This document shows, in pieces, positions 6,647-15,443 of a DNA stretch of 36,399 nucleotides. Each line of letters opens with the position of its first letter. Within the stretch, counting starts at the first letter, position 1. The translations under genes and the position numbers were made by a program. Source of the DNA: Actinopolymorpha alba DSM 45243 (GTDB lineage Bacteria; Actinomycetota; Actinomycetes; Propionibacteriales; Actinopolymorphaceae); contig NZ_KB892798.1 of NCBI RefSeq assembly GCF_000373925.1, forward strand, positions 1 to 36,399, in the 5' to 3' direction. The notes beneath the pieces were generated by a model. The model worked only from the letters and a program-made list of their open reading frames with translations. It had not been told where the DNA came from and did not search any database.

Positions 6647-6778
6647 GTTCTTCGAGTTACGACCAAGCTGCGCCTGGAGTTCAGCGATCCGCTCTCGAGC
6701 CGCCGCAAGCTCACCTTGCAACGCCACCACCAACACAGCAAGCTCCTCATAGCTGGGAACCCGCTGCTCATCGACCAC
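6647..6778 (-). mobile_element. IS66-family transposase N-terminal remnant
   Basis: From ATG 6778 the minus strand encodes RVPSYEELAVLVVALQGELA, AARERIAELQAQLGRNSKN: the N-terminal coiled-coil and the conserved LGxNSKN motif of IS66-type (TnpC) transposases. It ends exactly after NSKN, where it is fused to the inverted IS630 fragment. The zinc-finger and DDE parts are gone. Confidence 0.65.
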
Positions 6779-6861
6779 CCACAGACCGTGTCAAACCCAA
6801 TCCTGCAAAGCATGCCGACACGCCGACACCTGACTAGTTACACCGTGCCTATGTAATCGCT

Positions 6862-7365
6862 GTGCTCCTGGCCATGGGGACGTGGGCAACCGCTTGGCGG
6901 CGCGCCGCGACTACCAACCCGGCACTCGCGTCGGCGGCTGAACGGGAAGCAGCGATCGAGAGGCAGCTTTCGGACTTCTGCCGCGAGAACGTCACCCTCC
7001 TCAACGACGAAGATCCTGAGACCAGATCAGTGATGAGTCTCCTGATCGGGTCAGTCTGGCCAGTCGAGGCAGGTGCTGAGCTGCTCGTAGCTCGTCACGA
7101 GGTCGAGGATCATCCGATCGCAAAGGCATGTGCCATGCAAGCGCTCCTCAGGTACGTGGGTCGCCTTGACGAAGCTCAGGGTCACCTCCTGGGCCGCGAG
7201 GTGAGCCGGCTTTTGGCCGGCGCTTCGGAGGATGCGGTCGCTCGCGCGAACCTGGAGCTGGCCGGTGCGTGGAGGACTCCATCCGAGCGCGAGCGGCTCA
7301 TTGCAAGGGTGTCGATCCCCGACTCCGCGGGTGTCGCTCGACTGTGGCCCGCGGAGGAGATCTGA
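6862..7365 (+). CDS. Hypothetical helical protein, possibly truncated
   Basis: A 167-residue frame from GTG 6862 (ATG 6877 is an alternative; neither has a clear ribosome binding site). The product is rich in Ala, Leu, Glu and Arg, is predicted by eye to be all-helical, and has repeats of helix pairs (CAMQALLRYVGRLDEA, LLGREVSRLLAGA, AVARANLELAGAW) reminiscent of HEAT-like adaptor or immunity proteins. I do not recognise a family. It sits at the edge of the transposon-rich region, between IS fragments and glgB, and could be the tail of a longer gene that lost its start. Confidence 0.45.
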   Translation: MLLAMGTWATAWRRAATTNPALASAAEREAAIERQLSDFCRENVTLLNDEDPETRSVMSLLIGSVWPVEAGAELLVARHEVEDHPIAKACAMQALLRYVGRLDEAQGHLLGREVSRLLAGASEDAVARANLELAGAWRTPSERERLIARVSIPDSAGVARLWPAEEI

Positions 7366-7568
7366 CGGTGGCTGTTGCGTGCACTGCACTTCACGCCGAG
7401 GAACGGGCCCGGTAGCGCCTTCGTTGAGGCCCCAAGGTGCGGCCAGGGCGGCATCGTCGCGACCTATCGCCACTGCCGCAGGCCGGTGTTCGAGCGGGCT
7501 CTTCCATCTGGTGCCGGCGCTCCGACACGCCTCTATTTACGGCGCCAATAATTCGCTCGCCGCCGTGA

Positions 7569-9785
7569 TCAGGGGCGGGCGCCCGGGTCGAAGCGGAGCC
7601 AGAGGGTTCCGAGCGGGGGCAGCGAGAGTGTCGCTGAGGCCGGCTGCCCGTGCCAGCCCTCGCTTGTGGCAGTGACCGCTCCGAAGTTGCCGACGCCGGA
7701 TCCGGCGTACATCTCCGCATCGGTGTTGAGCGCCTCCCGCCAGGTGCCGGCGTGGGGCAGGCCGAGCCGGTAACCGTGGTGGGGGATGGCGGCGAAGTTC
7801 GCGACGCAGGCGAGGACCTCGCCCTCCGGCCCGAAGCGTAGGAAGCTGAAGACGTTGTTGCCGGCGTCGTTCGCGTCGATCCACGAGAACGCGTCAGGCA
7901 CGTGTTCGAGGGCCCAGAGTTCGGGAGACGCGCGGTAGGTCTGGTTGAGGTCGCGGACCAACAGTTGCATGCCACGGTGGTCGGCGTTCTCCAGAGCAGA
8001 CCAGTCAAGCTCGGCCTTCTCCGCCCATTCATTCTCCTGGGCGAACTCCCCGCCCATGAAGAGCAGCTGCTTGCCCGGGTGCGCCCACATGTACGCGAAG
8101 TACGCACGCAGGTTGGCGAACTGCTGCCACCGGTCGCCCGGCATCTTGCGGAGCAGGGAGCCCTTGCCGTGCACGACCTCGTCGTGGGAGAGGGGCAGGA
8201 CGAAGTTCTCGGAATAGGCGTAGATGAGCGAGAACGTCATCTGGTGATGGTGGTACTGCCGGTGGATGGGCTCGTGCCGGATGTACTCCAGCGAGTCGTG
8301 CATCCAGCCCATGTTCCACTTGAACCCGAAGCCCAGCCCGCCGAGGTGGACCGGCCGGGTCACGCCGGGCCACGACGTCGACTCCTCGGCGATCGTGGTG
8401 ATCCCGGGCACCTTGCGGTAGCAGGTCGCGTTGACCTCCTGCAGGAAGCTCACCGCGTCGAGGTTCTCCCGGCCGCCGTACTCATTCGGTGTCCACTCGC
8501 CCTCGGCCCGGGAGTAGTCGAGGTAGAGCATCGACGCGACCGCATCAACCCGCAGGCCGTCGAGGTGGAACTCCTCGAGCCAGTAGAGCGCGTTGGCGAG
8601 CAGGAAGTTGCGTACCTCCCGGCGGCCGAAGTCGAAGATCAGGGTGCCCCAGTCGGGGTGTTCGCCGCGGCGCGGATCGGCGTGCTCATACAGCGGGGTG
8701 CCGTCGAAGCGGGCGAGCGCCCAGTCGTCCTTGGGGAAGTGCGCGGGCACCCAGTCGAGCAGGACGCCGATGCCCGCCTGGTGCAGAGCATCGACCAGGG
8801 CCCGGAAGCCGTCGGGGTCGCCGAGCCGGGCGGTGGGCGCGTAGTACGACGACACCTGGTAGCCCCACGAGCCGCCGAACGGGTGCTCCATCACCGGCAG
8901 GAACTCCACGTGCGTGAAGCCCAGCTCGCGTACGTATGCGACGAGTTCGTCCGCGATCTCGCGGTAGCTCCGGCCCCGCCGCCACGAGCCCAGGTGGACC
9001 TCGTAGATGCTCATGGGTTCGGCGTGCAGCGCGTGGGTGGCGCGGCGCGCGAGCCACTCCTCGTCGCCCCAGGTGTACGACGAGCTGTAGACCATCGACG
9101 CGTTCGCCGGCGGCGTCTCGGTGCGGAACGCCATCGGATCGGACTTCTGGCGCCACACGCCGTCGTGGCCGAGGATCTCGAAGCGGTACAACGTGCCCTC
9201 GGCGATGCCCGGGATGAACAACTCCCACACCCCGCTGGCACCCATCGACCGCATCGGGTGGCCGCGACCGTCCCAGAAGTTGAAGTCTCCGACGACCCGC
9301 ACACCGCGCGCGTTCGGCGCCCACACCGCGAACGACGTGCCCGTCACCGGGCCGGAAGCCGTGTCGTAGCGGCGGACGTGCGCGCCCAGCACCGTCCAGA
9401 GCCGTTCGTGCCGACCCTCGCCGATCAGGTGCAGGTCGAGGTCGCCGAGCGTGGGGAGGAAGCGGTACGGATCGTCCGACGGGATGGTCAGGTCGCCGGG
9501 ATAGCTCACCTCGAGGCGGTAGTCGGGGACCTCACCGCCCGCAAGCGTGCCGACCCAGACACCGGAGTGCTCGTGGGCGAGCTCGACCCGCTGGTCTGGT
9601 CCCGCACCGAGAACGGCGACCACGCGTTCGGCCATCGGGCGCAGGGCCCGGATCGTGGTCACGTCCTTCTCGACGTGCGGACCCAGGATCTCGTGCGGGT
9701 TGTGGTGCTCCCCGCTGACGAGCCGGGCCAGCTCGTCAGGTGCGACCCGTATCGGTTGTGGCGAGGTGGTGCGGTGCTCGGTCAT
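7569..9785 (-). CDS. glgB: 1,4-alpha-glucan branching enzyme GlgB
   Basis: GlgB cuts alpha-1,4-glucan chains and re-attaches them through alpha-1,6 bonds, here acting on GlgE-made polymer. The 738-residue protein has the full GlgB layout: an N-terminal GlgB module (about 12-110), a CBM48 beta-sandwich (about 140-230), a GH13 subfamily 9 barrel (about 260-610) and a C-terminal all-beta domain. Catalytic residues are in place by spacing with E. coli GlgB: nucleophile Asp414 in DGLRVDAV, acid/base Glu467 in [11 protein letters not shown], and transition-state Asp535 in [11 protein letters not shown] Shine-Dalgarno AAGGAGG lies nine bases before ATG 9785. It is the last gene of the leftward glgE-treS-mak-glgB operon, 45 bases after mak. 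Nothing is missing. Confidence 0.97.
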   Translation of the reverse strand: MTEHRTTSPQPIRVAPDELARLVSGEHHNPHEILGPHVEKDVTTIRALRPMAERVVAVLGAGPDQRVELAHEHSGVWVGTLAGGEVPDYRLEVSYPGDLTIPSDDPYRFLPTLGDLDLHLIGEGRHERLWTVLGAHVRRYDTASGPVTGTSFAVWAPNARGVRVVGDFNFWDGRGHPMRSMGASGVWELFIPGIAEGTLYRFEILGHDGVWRQKSDPMAFRTETPPANASMVYSSSYTWGDEEWLARRATHALHAEPMSIYEVHLGSWRRGRSYREIADELVAYVRELGFTHVEFLPVMEHPFGGSWGYQVSSYYAPTARLGDPDGFRALVDALHQAGIGVLLDWVPAHFPKDDWALARFDGTPLYEHADPRRGEHPDWGTLIFDFGRREVRNFLLANALYWLEEFHLDGLRVDAVASMLYLDYSRAEGEWTPNEYGGRENLDAVSFLQEVNATCYRKVPGITTIAEESTSWPGVTRPVHLGGLGFGFKWNMGWMHDSLEYIRHEPIHRQYHHHQMTFSLIYAYSENFVLPLSHDEVVHGKGSLLRKMPGDRWQQFANLRAYFAYMWAHPGKQLLFMGGEFAQENEWAEKAELDWSALENADHRGMQLLVRDLNQTYRASPELWALEHVPDAFSWIDANDAGNNVFSFLRFGPEGEVLACVANFAAIPHHGYRLGLPHAGTWREALNTDAEMYAGSGVGNFGAVTATSEGWHGQPASATLSLPPLGTLWLRFDPGARP

Positions 9786-9830
9786 CCGGAGGGCACCTCC
9801 TTCGTCGGGTCAGCTGGTTATCGTTCCAGA

Positions 9831-11279
9831 TCAGCCCGCCAGGCGCTGGACCGCGGAGAGCGGGATGCCGATCCAGTCGGGGCGCGTGCGGGCTTCGTAG
9901 ACGACCTCGTAGACCGCCTTGTCGGTTTCGTACGCCCGAAGGAGCACGCCCTGGTCTCGCGGGTCGGTACCCGAGACCTCGCCGTACCCGGCGCAGAACG
10001 CTGACCGGTTGCGGTCCGCCCACTCGGCGGCGCGGTAGGTCAGCTGGTGCTCGTCGGGATGGTCGTGCCCGGCGAGCAGGTGCTGCGCCGCGTAGTCGAA
10101 GGACCGGAGCATCCCCGCCACGTCCCGGATGGGGGAGTCGAGCGTGCCCCGCTCCGCCCAGGCCCGGGCCGGCTCGCCCTCGAAGTCGATGATGCGCCAG
10201 CCGCCGACCGTCCGCATCGTCTGGCCGAGGTGGAAGTCGCCGTGGATCCGCTGGACCGGGAGGCTCTCCAGGACCCCCTCGAGATCGTCGTACGCCGTAC
10301 GGAGCCCGCCGGCGTACGGCGCGAGCGCGGGTACGGCGGCCACCGCGTCGGCGAGCCGGGCCCGCATCGTGTTGGCCAGGCTCGCGAGCTCAGCGGGCCC
10401 CCACTCGCCGGTCGGGAGGTAGCGGGCCAGGTCGGCGTGGATCTCCGCGGTCGTCGCCCCGAGCCGGTGCGACTCCGCGGCGAAGTCGCCGCCCACCTCG
10501 TCGGCGTGCAGGTCCGCCTCGGCGTAAAGATCGCGGACGCTGGTGATCGCGAGCTCCCAGCCGTCGGAGGCGGTACGGAAGAAGTCGCTGAACATGCCGA
10601 GATCTCCACGCCCCGGCTTACCGTCGGCGTCGGGCCACTCGGCCTCGAGCCAGCCGAAGAGCCGGGCGACGTTCCCGCAGTTGTGCCGCGCGAACGCCTC
10701 GTGCACCTCGATGTCGGGATTGCGCCCGTGGTGCACCCGGCGGAAGACCTTGAGCAGCACGTCCTCACCGAACACCAGCGAGGTGTTGCTCTGCTCGGCC
10801 GTGAGCACCAACGACGGCTGGTCGGGTGCCACGTCGAGCGGGTCGATCCGCCGGAACGCGAGATCAGGCTGGGCTACGTCGCCGAGGAGCCCGCGCAGGA
10901 AGAACACCGTCGCGGCCTTGTCGTGGAGGGCGTCGTAGACGTAGGTCATGGCCCCGCCGAGATCGGGCTCCTCCCACTCCGAGACCGCGGCGTGGGCCAA
11001 CGGCTCCGACGGCTCGTCGCGGTAGGACAACGGCACCTGGTAGACGTCGGTCGGGGTGCCGTTGCCGTCTGCATAACGGACAGTCACGAGCTCGATCCTG
11101 ACCGCCGGCCAGCTGCCGGGTTGGGAGAGCCAGCTCAGTGGGTGGACGGCTTCGATCGTGAAATCCCTGCCCTTGCCCGTGAACCATCGCTGGCGCTCGA
11201 GGAACTCGTGGAGGCCCGTGGTCTGCGTGGCTTTCACCATCATCGCCTTTCGTTTGCTCTGCCCGCTCGCGTCGGTCAC
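9831..11279 (-). CDS. mak: Maltokinase (Mak/Pep2), forms maltose 1-phosphate
   Basis: ATP-dependent kinase that makes maltose 1-phosphate, the donor for GlgE. The 482-residue protein has the Pep2-like N-terminal cap ([12 protein letters not shown] at about 30-40) and an aminoglycoside-phosphotransferase-like kinase fold: presumed ATP-binding Lys177 ([13 protein letters not shown]), catalytic loop HGDFHLGQ at 346-353 with Asp348, and metal-binding Asp365 in IIDFEGEP. The GTG at 11279 overlaps the treS stop (GTGA), indicating translational coupling; an ATG at 11243, preceded by GAAAGG, is an alternative start that would shorten the product by 12 residues. It is a separate gene here; in some bacteria it is fused to TreS. 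Confidence 0.93.
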   Translation of the reverse strand: MTDASGQSKRKAMMVKATQTTGLHEFLERQRWFTGKGRDFTIEAVHPLSWLSQPGSWPAVRIELVTVRYADGNGTPTDVYQVPLSYRDEPSEPLAHAAVSEWEEPDLGGAMTYVYDALHDKAATVFFLRGLLGDVAQPDLAFRRIDPLDVAPDQPSLVLTAEQSNTSLVFGEDVLLKVFRRVHHGRNPDIEVHEAFARHNCGNVARLFGWLEAEWPDADGKPGRGDLGMFSDFFRTASDGWELAITSVRDLYAEADLHADEVGGDFAAESHRLGATTAEIHADLARYLPTGEWGPAELASLANTMRARLADAVAAVPALAPYAGGLRTAYDDLEGVLESLPVQRIHGDFHLGQTMRTVGGWRIIDFEGEPARAWAERGTLDSPIRDVAGMLRSFDYAAQHLLAGHDHPDEHQLTYRAAEWADRNRSAFCAGYGEVSGTDPRDQGVLLRAYETDKAVYEVVYEARTRPDWIGIPLSAVQRLAG

Positions 11280-13045
11280 ACCAAGGGCTCCTCGCCGGTG
11301 GGTCGGGGTAGCCGGAACCAGTAGAAGCCGTGACCGCCGAGGGTGAGGAGGTACGGCAGTTCGCCGATCTTGGGGAAGCGGACGCCACCAATCAGCTCGA
11401 TGGGGTCGACGCCCTCCCAGCGGCGCAGGTCAAGCTCGACCGGTTGCGGGAACCGGGAGAGGTTGTTGACGCAGAGAACGACGTCGTCTCCCAGCTCGCG
11501 TACGAACGACAGAACGCTCGGGTTGCTCCCGCCGAGGTCGGTGAAGCTGCCCGATCCGAAGGCGGGGTTCTGCTTGCGTACCCAGATCATCCGGCGGACC
11601 CAGTGCAGCAACGAGGAGCTGTTTGCCAGCTCGGCCTCGACGTTGACCGCCTGGTAGCCGTAGATGGAGTCCATGATCACCGGCAGGGCGAGCCGGCCGG
11701 GATCGCAGGCGGAGAAGCCGGCGTTGCGGTCGGGCGTCCACTGCATCGGTGTGCGAACGCCGTCCCGGTCGCCGAGCCAGATGTTGTCACCCATGCCGAT
11801 CTCGTCGCCGTAGTAGAGGACCGGCGAGCCCGGCAGCGCCAGCAGCAGCGCGGTGAACAGCTCGATCTGGTTGGTGTCGTTCTCCAGCAGCGGGGCCAGC
11901 CGGCGGCGGATCCCGATGTTGGCCTTCATGCGGGGGTCCTTGGCGTACTCCGCCCACATGTAGTCGCGGTCCTCGTCGGTGACCATCTCGAGGGTCAGCT
12001 CGTCGTGGTTGCGCAGGAAGATGCCCCACTGGCAGCTGTCGGGGATCTTCGGCGTCTGCGCCATGATCTCCGAGATGGGGTAGCGCGACTCCCGGCGTAC
12101 GGACATGAAGATGCGCGGCATCACCGGGAAGTGGAACGCCATGTGGCACTCGTCGCCGCCGGTGCCGAGGTCGCCGAAGTACTCCACCACGTCGGCCGGC
12201 CACTGGTTGGCCTCACACAGCAGCACCCGGTCGGGGTAGTCCTTGTCGATCTCCTTGCGGACCCGCCTGAGGAAATCGTGGGTCTTCGGGAGGTTTTCGC
12301 AGTTGGTGCCCTCCTCCTCGAAGAGGTAGGGGACCGCGTCGAGCCGGAACCCGTCGATGCCGAGATCGAGCCAGAACCGCAGGGCGTCGACGATCGCTTC
12401 CTGGACGGCGGGGCTCTCGAAGTTGAGGTCCGGCTGGTGGGAGAAGAACCGGTGCCAGAAGTACTGCTTGCGGACCGGGTCGAACGTCCAGTTGCTCGTC
12501 TCGGTGTCGACGAAGATGATCCGCGCGTCGGAGTAGCCCTCGTCAGTGTCGGCCCAGACGTAGAAGTCGCCGTACGGCCCGTCCGGATCGGTGCGGGACG
12601 CCTGGAACCACGGGTGCTGGTCGGAGGTGTGGTTCATGACGAAGTCGATGATCACCCGGATGCCCCGGGCGTGTGCGGCTTCGACGAACTCCACGAAGTC
12701 GTCCAGCGTGCCGATGTCGGGCGCGATCGCGGTGTAGTCGGCGACGTCGTAGCCGCCGTCCCGAAGCGGCGAGACGAAGAACGGCGGCAGCCAGACGCAG
12801 TCGATGCCGAGCCACTCGAGGTAGTCGAGCTTCTCCACGAGCCCGCGGATGTCGCCCACGCCGTCGGCCGTGGAGTCGGCGAACGAGCGGACGAGGACCT
12901 CGTAGAAGACGGCACGTTTGTACCACTCGGGATCGGATCCGAGCGTGCTGCGGGCCGCCGCGATCCTCTGGGCGACGGCGCGACCGTCAGCGGGGGTCCC
13001 AGGGGGACGCTCCCCTGGGTGAGCACTGCCAACGTGTTGCGTCAT
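11276..13045 (-). CDS. treS: Trehalose synthase TreS (maltose alpha-D-glucosyltransferase)
   Basis: Interconverts trehalose and maltose, feeding maltose to Mak. The 589-residue GH13 subfamily 16 enzyme has all expected motifs: [17 protein letters not shown] (about 131-147), nucleophile Asp236 in [20 protein letters not shown], acid/base Glu278 in [12 protein letters not shown], and Asp348 in [13 protein letters not shown]. The length fits stand-alone TreS without a kinase fusion. It begins four bases after the glgE stop and overlaps mak by four bases, so the three genes are one transcription and translation unit. No strong Shine-Dalgarno precedes the ATG, consistent with coupling to glgE translation. 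Confidence 0.96.
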   Translation of the reverse strand: MTQHVGSAHPGERPPGTPADGRAVAQRIAAARSTLGSDPEWYKRAVFYEVLVRSFADSTADGVGDIRGLVEKLDYLEWLGIDCVWLPPFFVSPLRDGGYDVADYTAIAPDIGTLDDFVEFVEAAHARGIRVIIDFVMNHTSDQHPWFQASRTDPDGPYGDFYVWADTDEGYSDARIIFVDTETSNWTFDPVRKQYFWHRFFSHQPDLNFESPAVQEAIVDALRFWLDLGIDGFRLDAVPYLFEEEGTNCENLPKTHDFLRRVRKEIDKDYPDRVLLCEANQWPADVVEYFGDLGTGGDECHMAFHFPVMPRIFMSVRRESRYPISEIMAQTPKIPDSCQWGIFLRNHDELTLEMVTDEDRDYMWAEYAKDPRMKANIGIRRRLAPLLENDTNQIELFTALLLALPGSPVLYYGDEIGMGDNIWLGDRDGVRTPMQWTPDRNAGFSACDPGRLALPVIMDSIYGYQAVNVEAELANSSSLLHWVRRMIWVRKQNPAFGSGSFTDLGGSNPSVLSFVRELGDDVVLCVNNLSRFPQPVELDLRRWEGVDPIELIGGVRFPKIGELPYLLTLGGHGFYWFRLPRPTGEEPLV

Positions 13046-13049
13046 GCGG

Positions 13050-15230
13050 TTACCTGGAGACTTTCAGGATGTGGGCCGGCTGGACCGAAGGGTCTAGTCG
13101 GATGTAGTTGTGTTGGCCCCAGCGCCACGTGTCGCCGGTCAGCTCGTCGTGCACCACGAACGAGTCCTGCCAGTTCATACCCAGGTCGGGCATGGTGAGG
13201 GAGACGACCGATTCACGGGTTGCGTGCGGGTCGAGGTTGACGACGACGATGACGGTGTCGTCGCGCACACCTCCAGTGTCGTCCGGCAGCAGCTCGCGCT
13301 TGGAGAAGACGAGCAAGCTGTCGTCCGGAACATAATGGAAGCGCAGGTTACGTAGACGTTGCAACGCGGGGTGTCGCCGGCGAATCTCGTTCAGAGCCCG
13401 GATGTATGGAGCGATCGACTGCCCCTCGTGCGGCCGGCCAGGCTCGTAGGCCGGCCAGTCCCGCGGGCGGAACTGATACTTCTCGGAGTCGAAGTACTCC
13501 TCGCTGCCCGGCCGGAGCGCCAGGTGCTCGCAGAGCTCGAACCCCGAGTAGACCCCCCAGGTCGGTGAGAGCGTCGCGGCCAGCGCGGCCCGGATCTTGA
13601 ACGCCGCCGGCCCGCCGTACTGCAGGTACTCCGTGAGGATGTCCTGGGTGTTGACGAAGAAGTTCGGCCGCAGGAACGCCGAGGTCTCCTGGGAGAGCTC
13701 GGTGAGGTAGGACTGCAGCTCGTCCTTGGTGTTGCGCCAGGTGAAGTAGGTGTACGACTGGTGGAAACCGACCTTGGCGAGGGTCCGCATCATGGGCGGG
13801 CGGGTGAACGCCTCGGAGAGGAAGAGCACGTCGGGGTCGGTCGTCCTGACCTGCGCGAGGAGCCACTCCCAGAACTGCACGGGCTTGGTGTGGGGGTTGT
13901 CGACCCGGAAGACGCGGACGCCGTGGTCCATCCAGTGCCGCACGACCCGCAGCACCTCGGCGTAGAGCCCCTCGGGGTCGTTGTCGAAGTTGAGCGGGTA
14001 GATGTCCTGATATTTCTTCGGGGGGTTCTCGGCGTGCGCGATCGACCCGTCGGACAGGGTGGTGAACCACTCGGGGTGCTCCTTGACCCACGGGTGGTCG
14101 GGTGCCGCCTGGAGGGCCAGGTCGAGCGCGATCTCGAGCCCCAGCTCGCGGGCCCGGGCGACGAACGCGTCGAAGTCCTCCAGCGTGCCGAGGTCGGGGT
14201 GGACAGCGTCGTGGCCGCCCTCCTCCGCTCCGATCGCCCACGGTGAGCCGGGGTCGCCTGGGCCTGGCTCGAGGGTGTTGTTGGGTCCCTTGCGGTTGAC
14301 CCTGCCGATCGGATGGATCGGTGGGAGGTAGACCACGTCGAAGCCCATCGCGGCCACGGCCGGCAGGCGCTCCGCGGCGGTCTTGAATGTCCCGGACACC
14401 CAGACGCCGTCGCTCTCGGAGTAGTAGGCGCCCTCGGAACGCGGGAAGAATTCGTACCAACTGCCGTACAACGCACGCTCGCGGTCGACCCAGAGTGGGA
14501 ACGGCTGCGACCGCGTGACCAGGTCGCGCAACGGGTGGACGGCCAGCAGGTCGCGCACCTCCGGCGCGGTGGCCACGTGCAACCTGGCCTCGGCCGGGCG
14601 GGAGGTGTCGAGGAGTGCCTTCACCGCCGCCCGCAGGAGGGCCGTCTCCTCCTCCGCCTCCTCCGGGAGGTTGTTCGCCGCGCGTTCGAGGACGAGCGCA
14701 CCCTCGGCCAGCATGAGTTCGACGTCGACGCCGGCCGGGACCTTGATCTCGGCGGCGTGCGACCACGTGCCGAAGGGGTCGCTCCATGCCTCGACCGTGT
14801 AGGTCCAGGCGCCCTCGGCGTCGGGGCGGATCCGCGCGGACCAGCGGTCGGTGCCGGGCTCGTCGTAGCGCATCGGCAACCAGCCGAGGGTGCGACCGCC
14901 GGGCCCGCACACGACGACGTTGGCGCCGAGGGCGTCGTGGCCCTCGCGGAAGACGGTCGCCGCGACCGTGAACGCCTCACCGACGACGGCCTTCGCCGGG
15001 AACTGTCCACCGGCCCGGACGACCGGGGCGACGTCGATGATCGGGATCCGTCCGGTGACGGTGTCGGGCGCGAACGCGGGCACGACCGTGCCCTGCCCCA
15101 GTCCGGCGTTGCCGGGCTCTTGCACGATCTCGTCAGACTCGTGCCGGTTCTTTACCTCGGGCTGTTTGTGAGGAGACATGAGAGTCCGGAAGAAGGGGAA
15201 GCGGCGTTTGGGCTTTTGACGCTGGTGCAC
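13050..15230 (-). CDS. glgE: Alpha-1,4-glucan:maltose-1-phosphate maltosyltransferase GlgE
   Basis: Transfers maltosyl units from maltose 1-phosphate to the non-reducing end of alpha-1,4-glucan. Counted from the GTG at 15230 the protein has 726 residues; ATG 15179 gives 709. Domains: N-terminal beta-sandwich starting near residue 60 ([20 protein letters not shown]), an inserted helical bundle (about 170-240), a GH13 subfamily 3 barrel and a C-terminal beta domain. The nucleophile is Asp444 in [13 protein letters not shown] and the acid/base is Glu473 in [11 protein letters not shown]; their 29-residue spacing equals that of the Streptomyces enzyme. The first roughly 59 residues precede the usual family start and are basic, then acidic and disordered-looking. 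Neither start has a clear Shine-Dalgarno. It is the first gene of the leftward operon and divergent from glgP. Confidence 0.95.
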   Translation of the reverse strand: MHQRQKPKRRFPFFRTLMSPHKQPEVKNRHESDEIVQEPGNAGLGQGTVVPAFAPDTVTGRIPIIDVAPVVRAGGQFPAKAVVGEAFTVAATVFREGHDALGANVVVCGPGGRTLGWLPMRYDEPGTDRWSARIRPDAEGAWTYTVEAWSDPFGTWSHAAEIKVPAGVDVELMLAEGALVLERAANNLPEEAEEETALLRAAVKALLDTSRPAEARLHVATAPEVRDLLAVHPLRDLVTRSQPFPLWVDRERALYGSWYEFFPRSEGAYYSESDGVWVSGTFKTAAERLPAVAAMGFDVVYLPPIHPIGRVNRKGPNNTLEPGPGDPGSPWAIGAEEGGHDAVHPDLGTLEDFDAFVARARELGLEIALDLALQAAPDHPWVKEHPEWFTTLSDGSIAHAENPPKKYQDIYPLNFDNDPEGLYAEVLRVVRHWMDHGVRVFRVDNPHTKPVQFWEWLLAQVRTTDPDVLFLSEAFTRPPMMRTLAKVGFHQSYTYFTWRNTKDELQSYLTELSQETSAFLRPNFFVNTQDILTEYLQYGGPAAFKIRAALAATLSPTWGVYSGFELCEHLALRPGSEEYFDSEKYQFRPRDWPAYEPGRPHEGQSIAPYIRALNEIRRRHPALQRLRNLRFHYVPDDSLLVFSKRELLPDDTGGVRDDTVIVVVNLDPHATRESVVSLTMPDLGMNWQDSFVVHDELTGDTWRWGQHNYIRLDPSVQPAHILKVSR

Positions 15231-15443
15231 AGCGGTGAAACTTACTCATCCCAGTATCAGGGCCAAGGACCGGGCACGGTCGACGCGGGGGTGGTTTGTC
15301 TCCACATCCGGACGACCCGCTCGTTCCGTTCCTGTCCATAAGGGTGTCGTTCCCTCCTAACCGCTGCAAAACCTTGCTCGGCCTGCAATAGCGAAGCAGG
15401 TCGACGGCGTGTCGCGAAAGCCTCTGGGTTAGCGTGTGCCCTC
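15231..15443. promoter_or_regulatory. Divergent promoter region between glgE and glgP
   Basis: The 213-base gap must carry the promoters of both the glgE operon (leftward) and glgP (rightward), so synthesis and breakdown of glucan share one control region. I see no convincing -10/-35 pair or strong palindrome. If glgE starts at ATG 15179, the region is 51 bases longer. Confidence 0.4.

Noticed and set aside
7902-10004. Long open frame (700 codons) on the plus strand opposite glgB
   Set aside because: It is the antisense shadow of a G/C-biased gene; the product is rich in Arg/Val/Glu with no domain, and glgB has all catalytic motifs.
15216-15245. TTGACG followed by AACTTA as a promoter for glgP
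   Set aside because: The -10 match is poor and the -35 lies inside the possible glgE N-terminal extension; not enough support.
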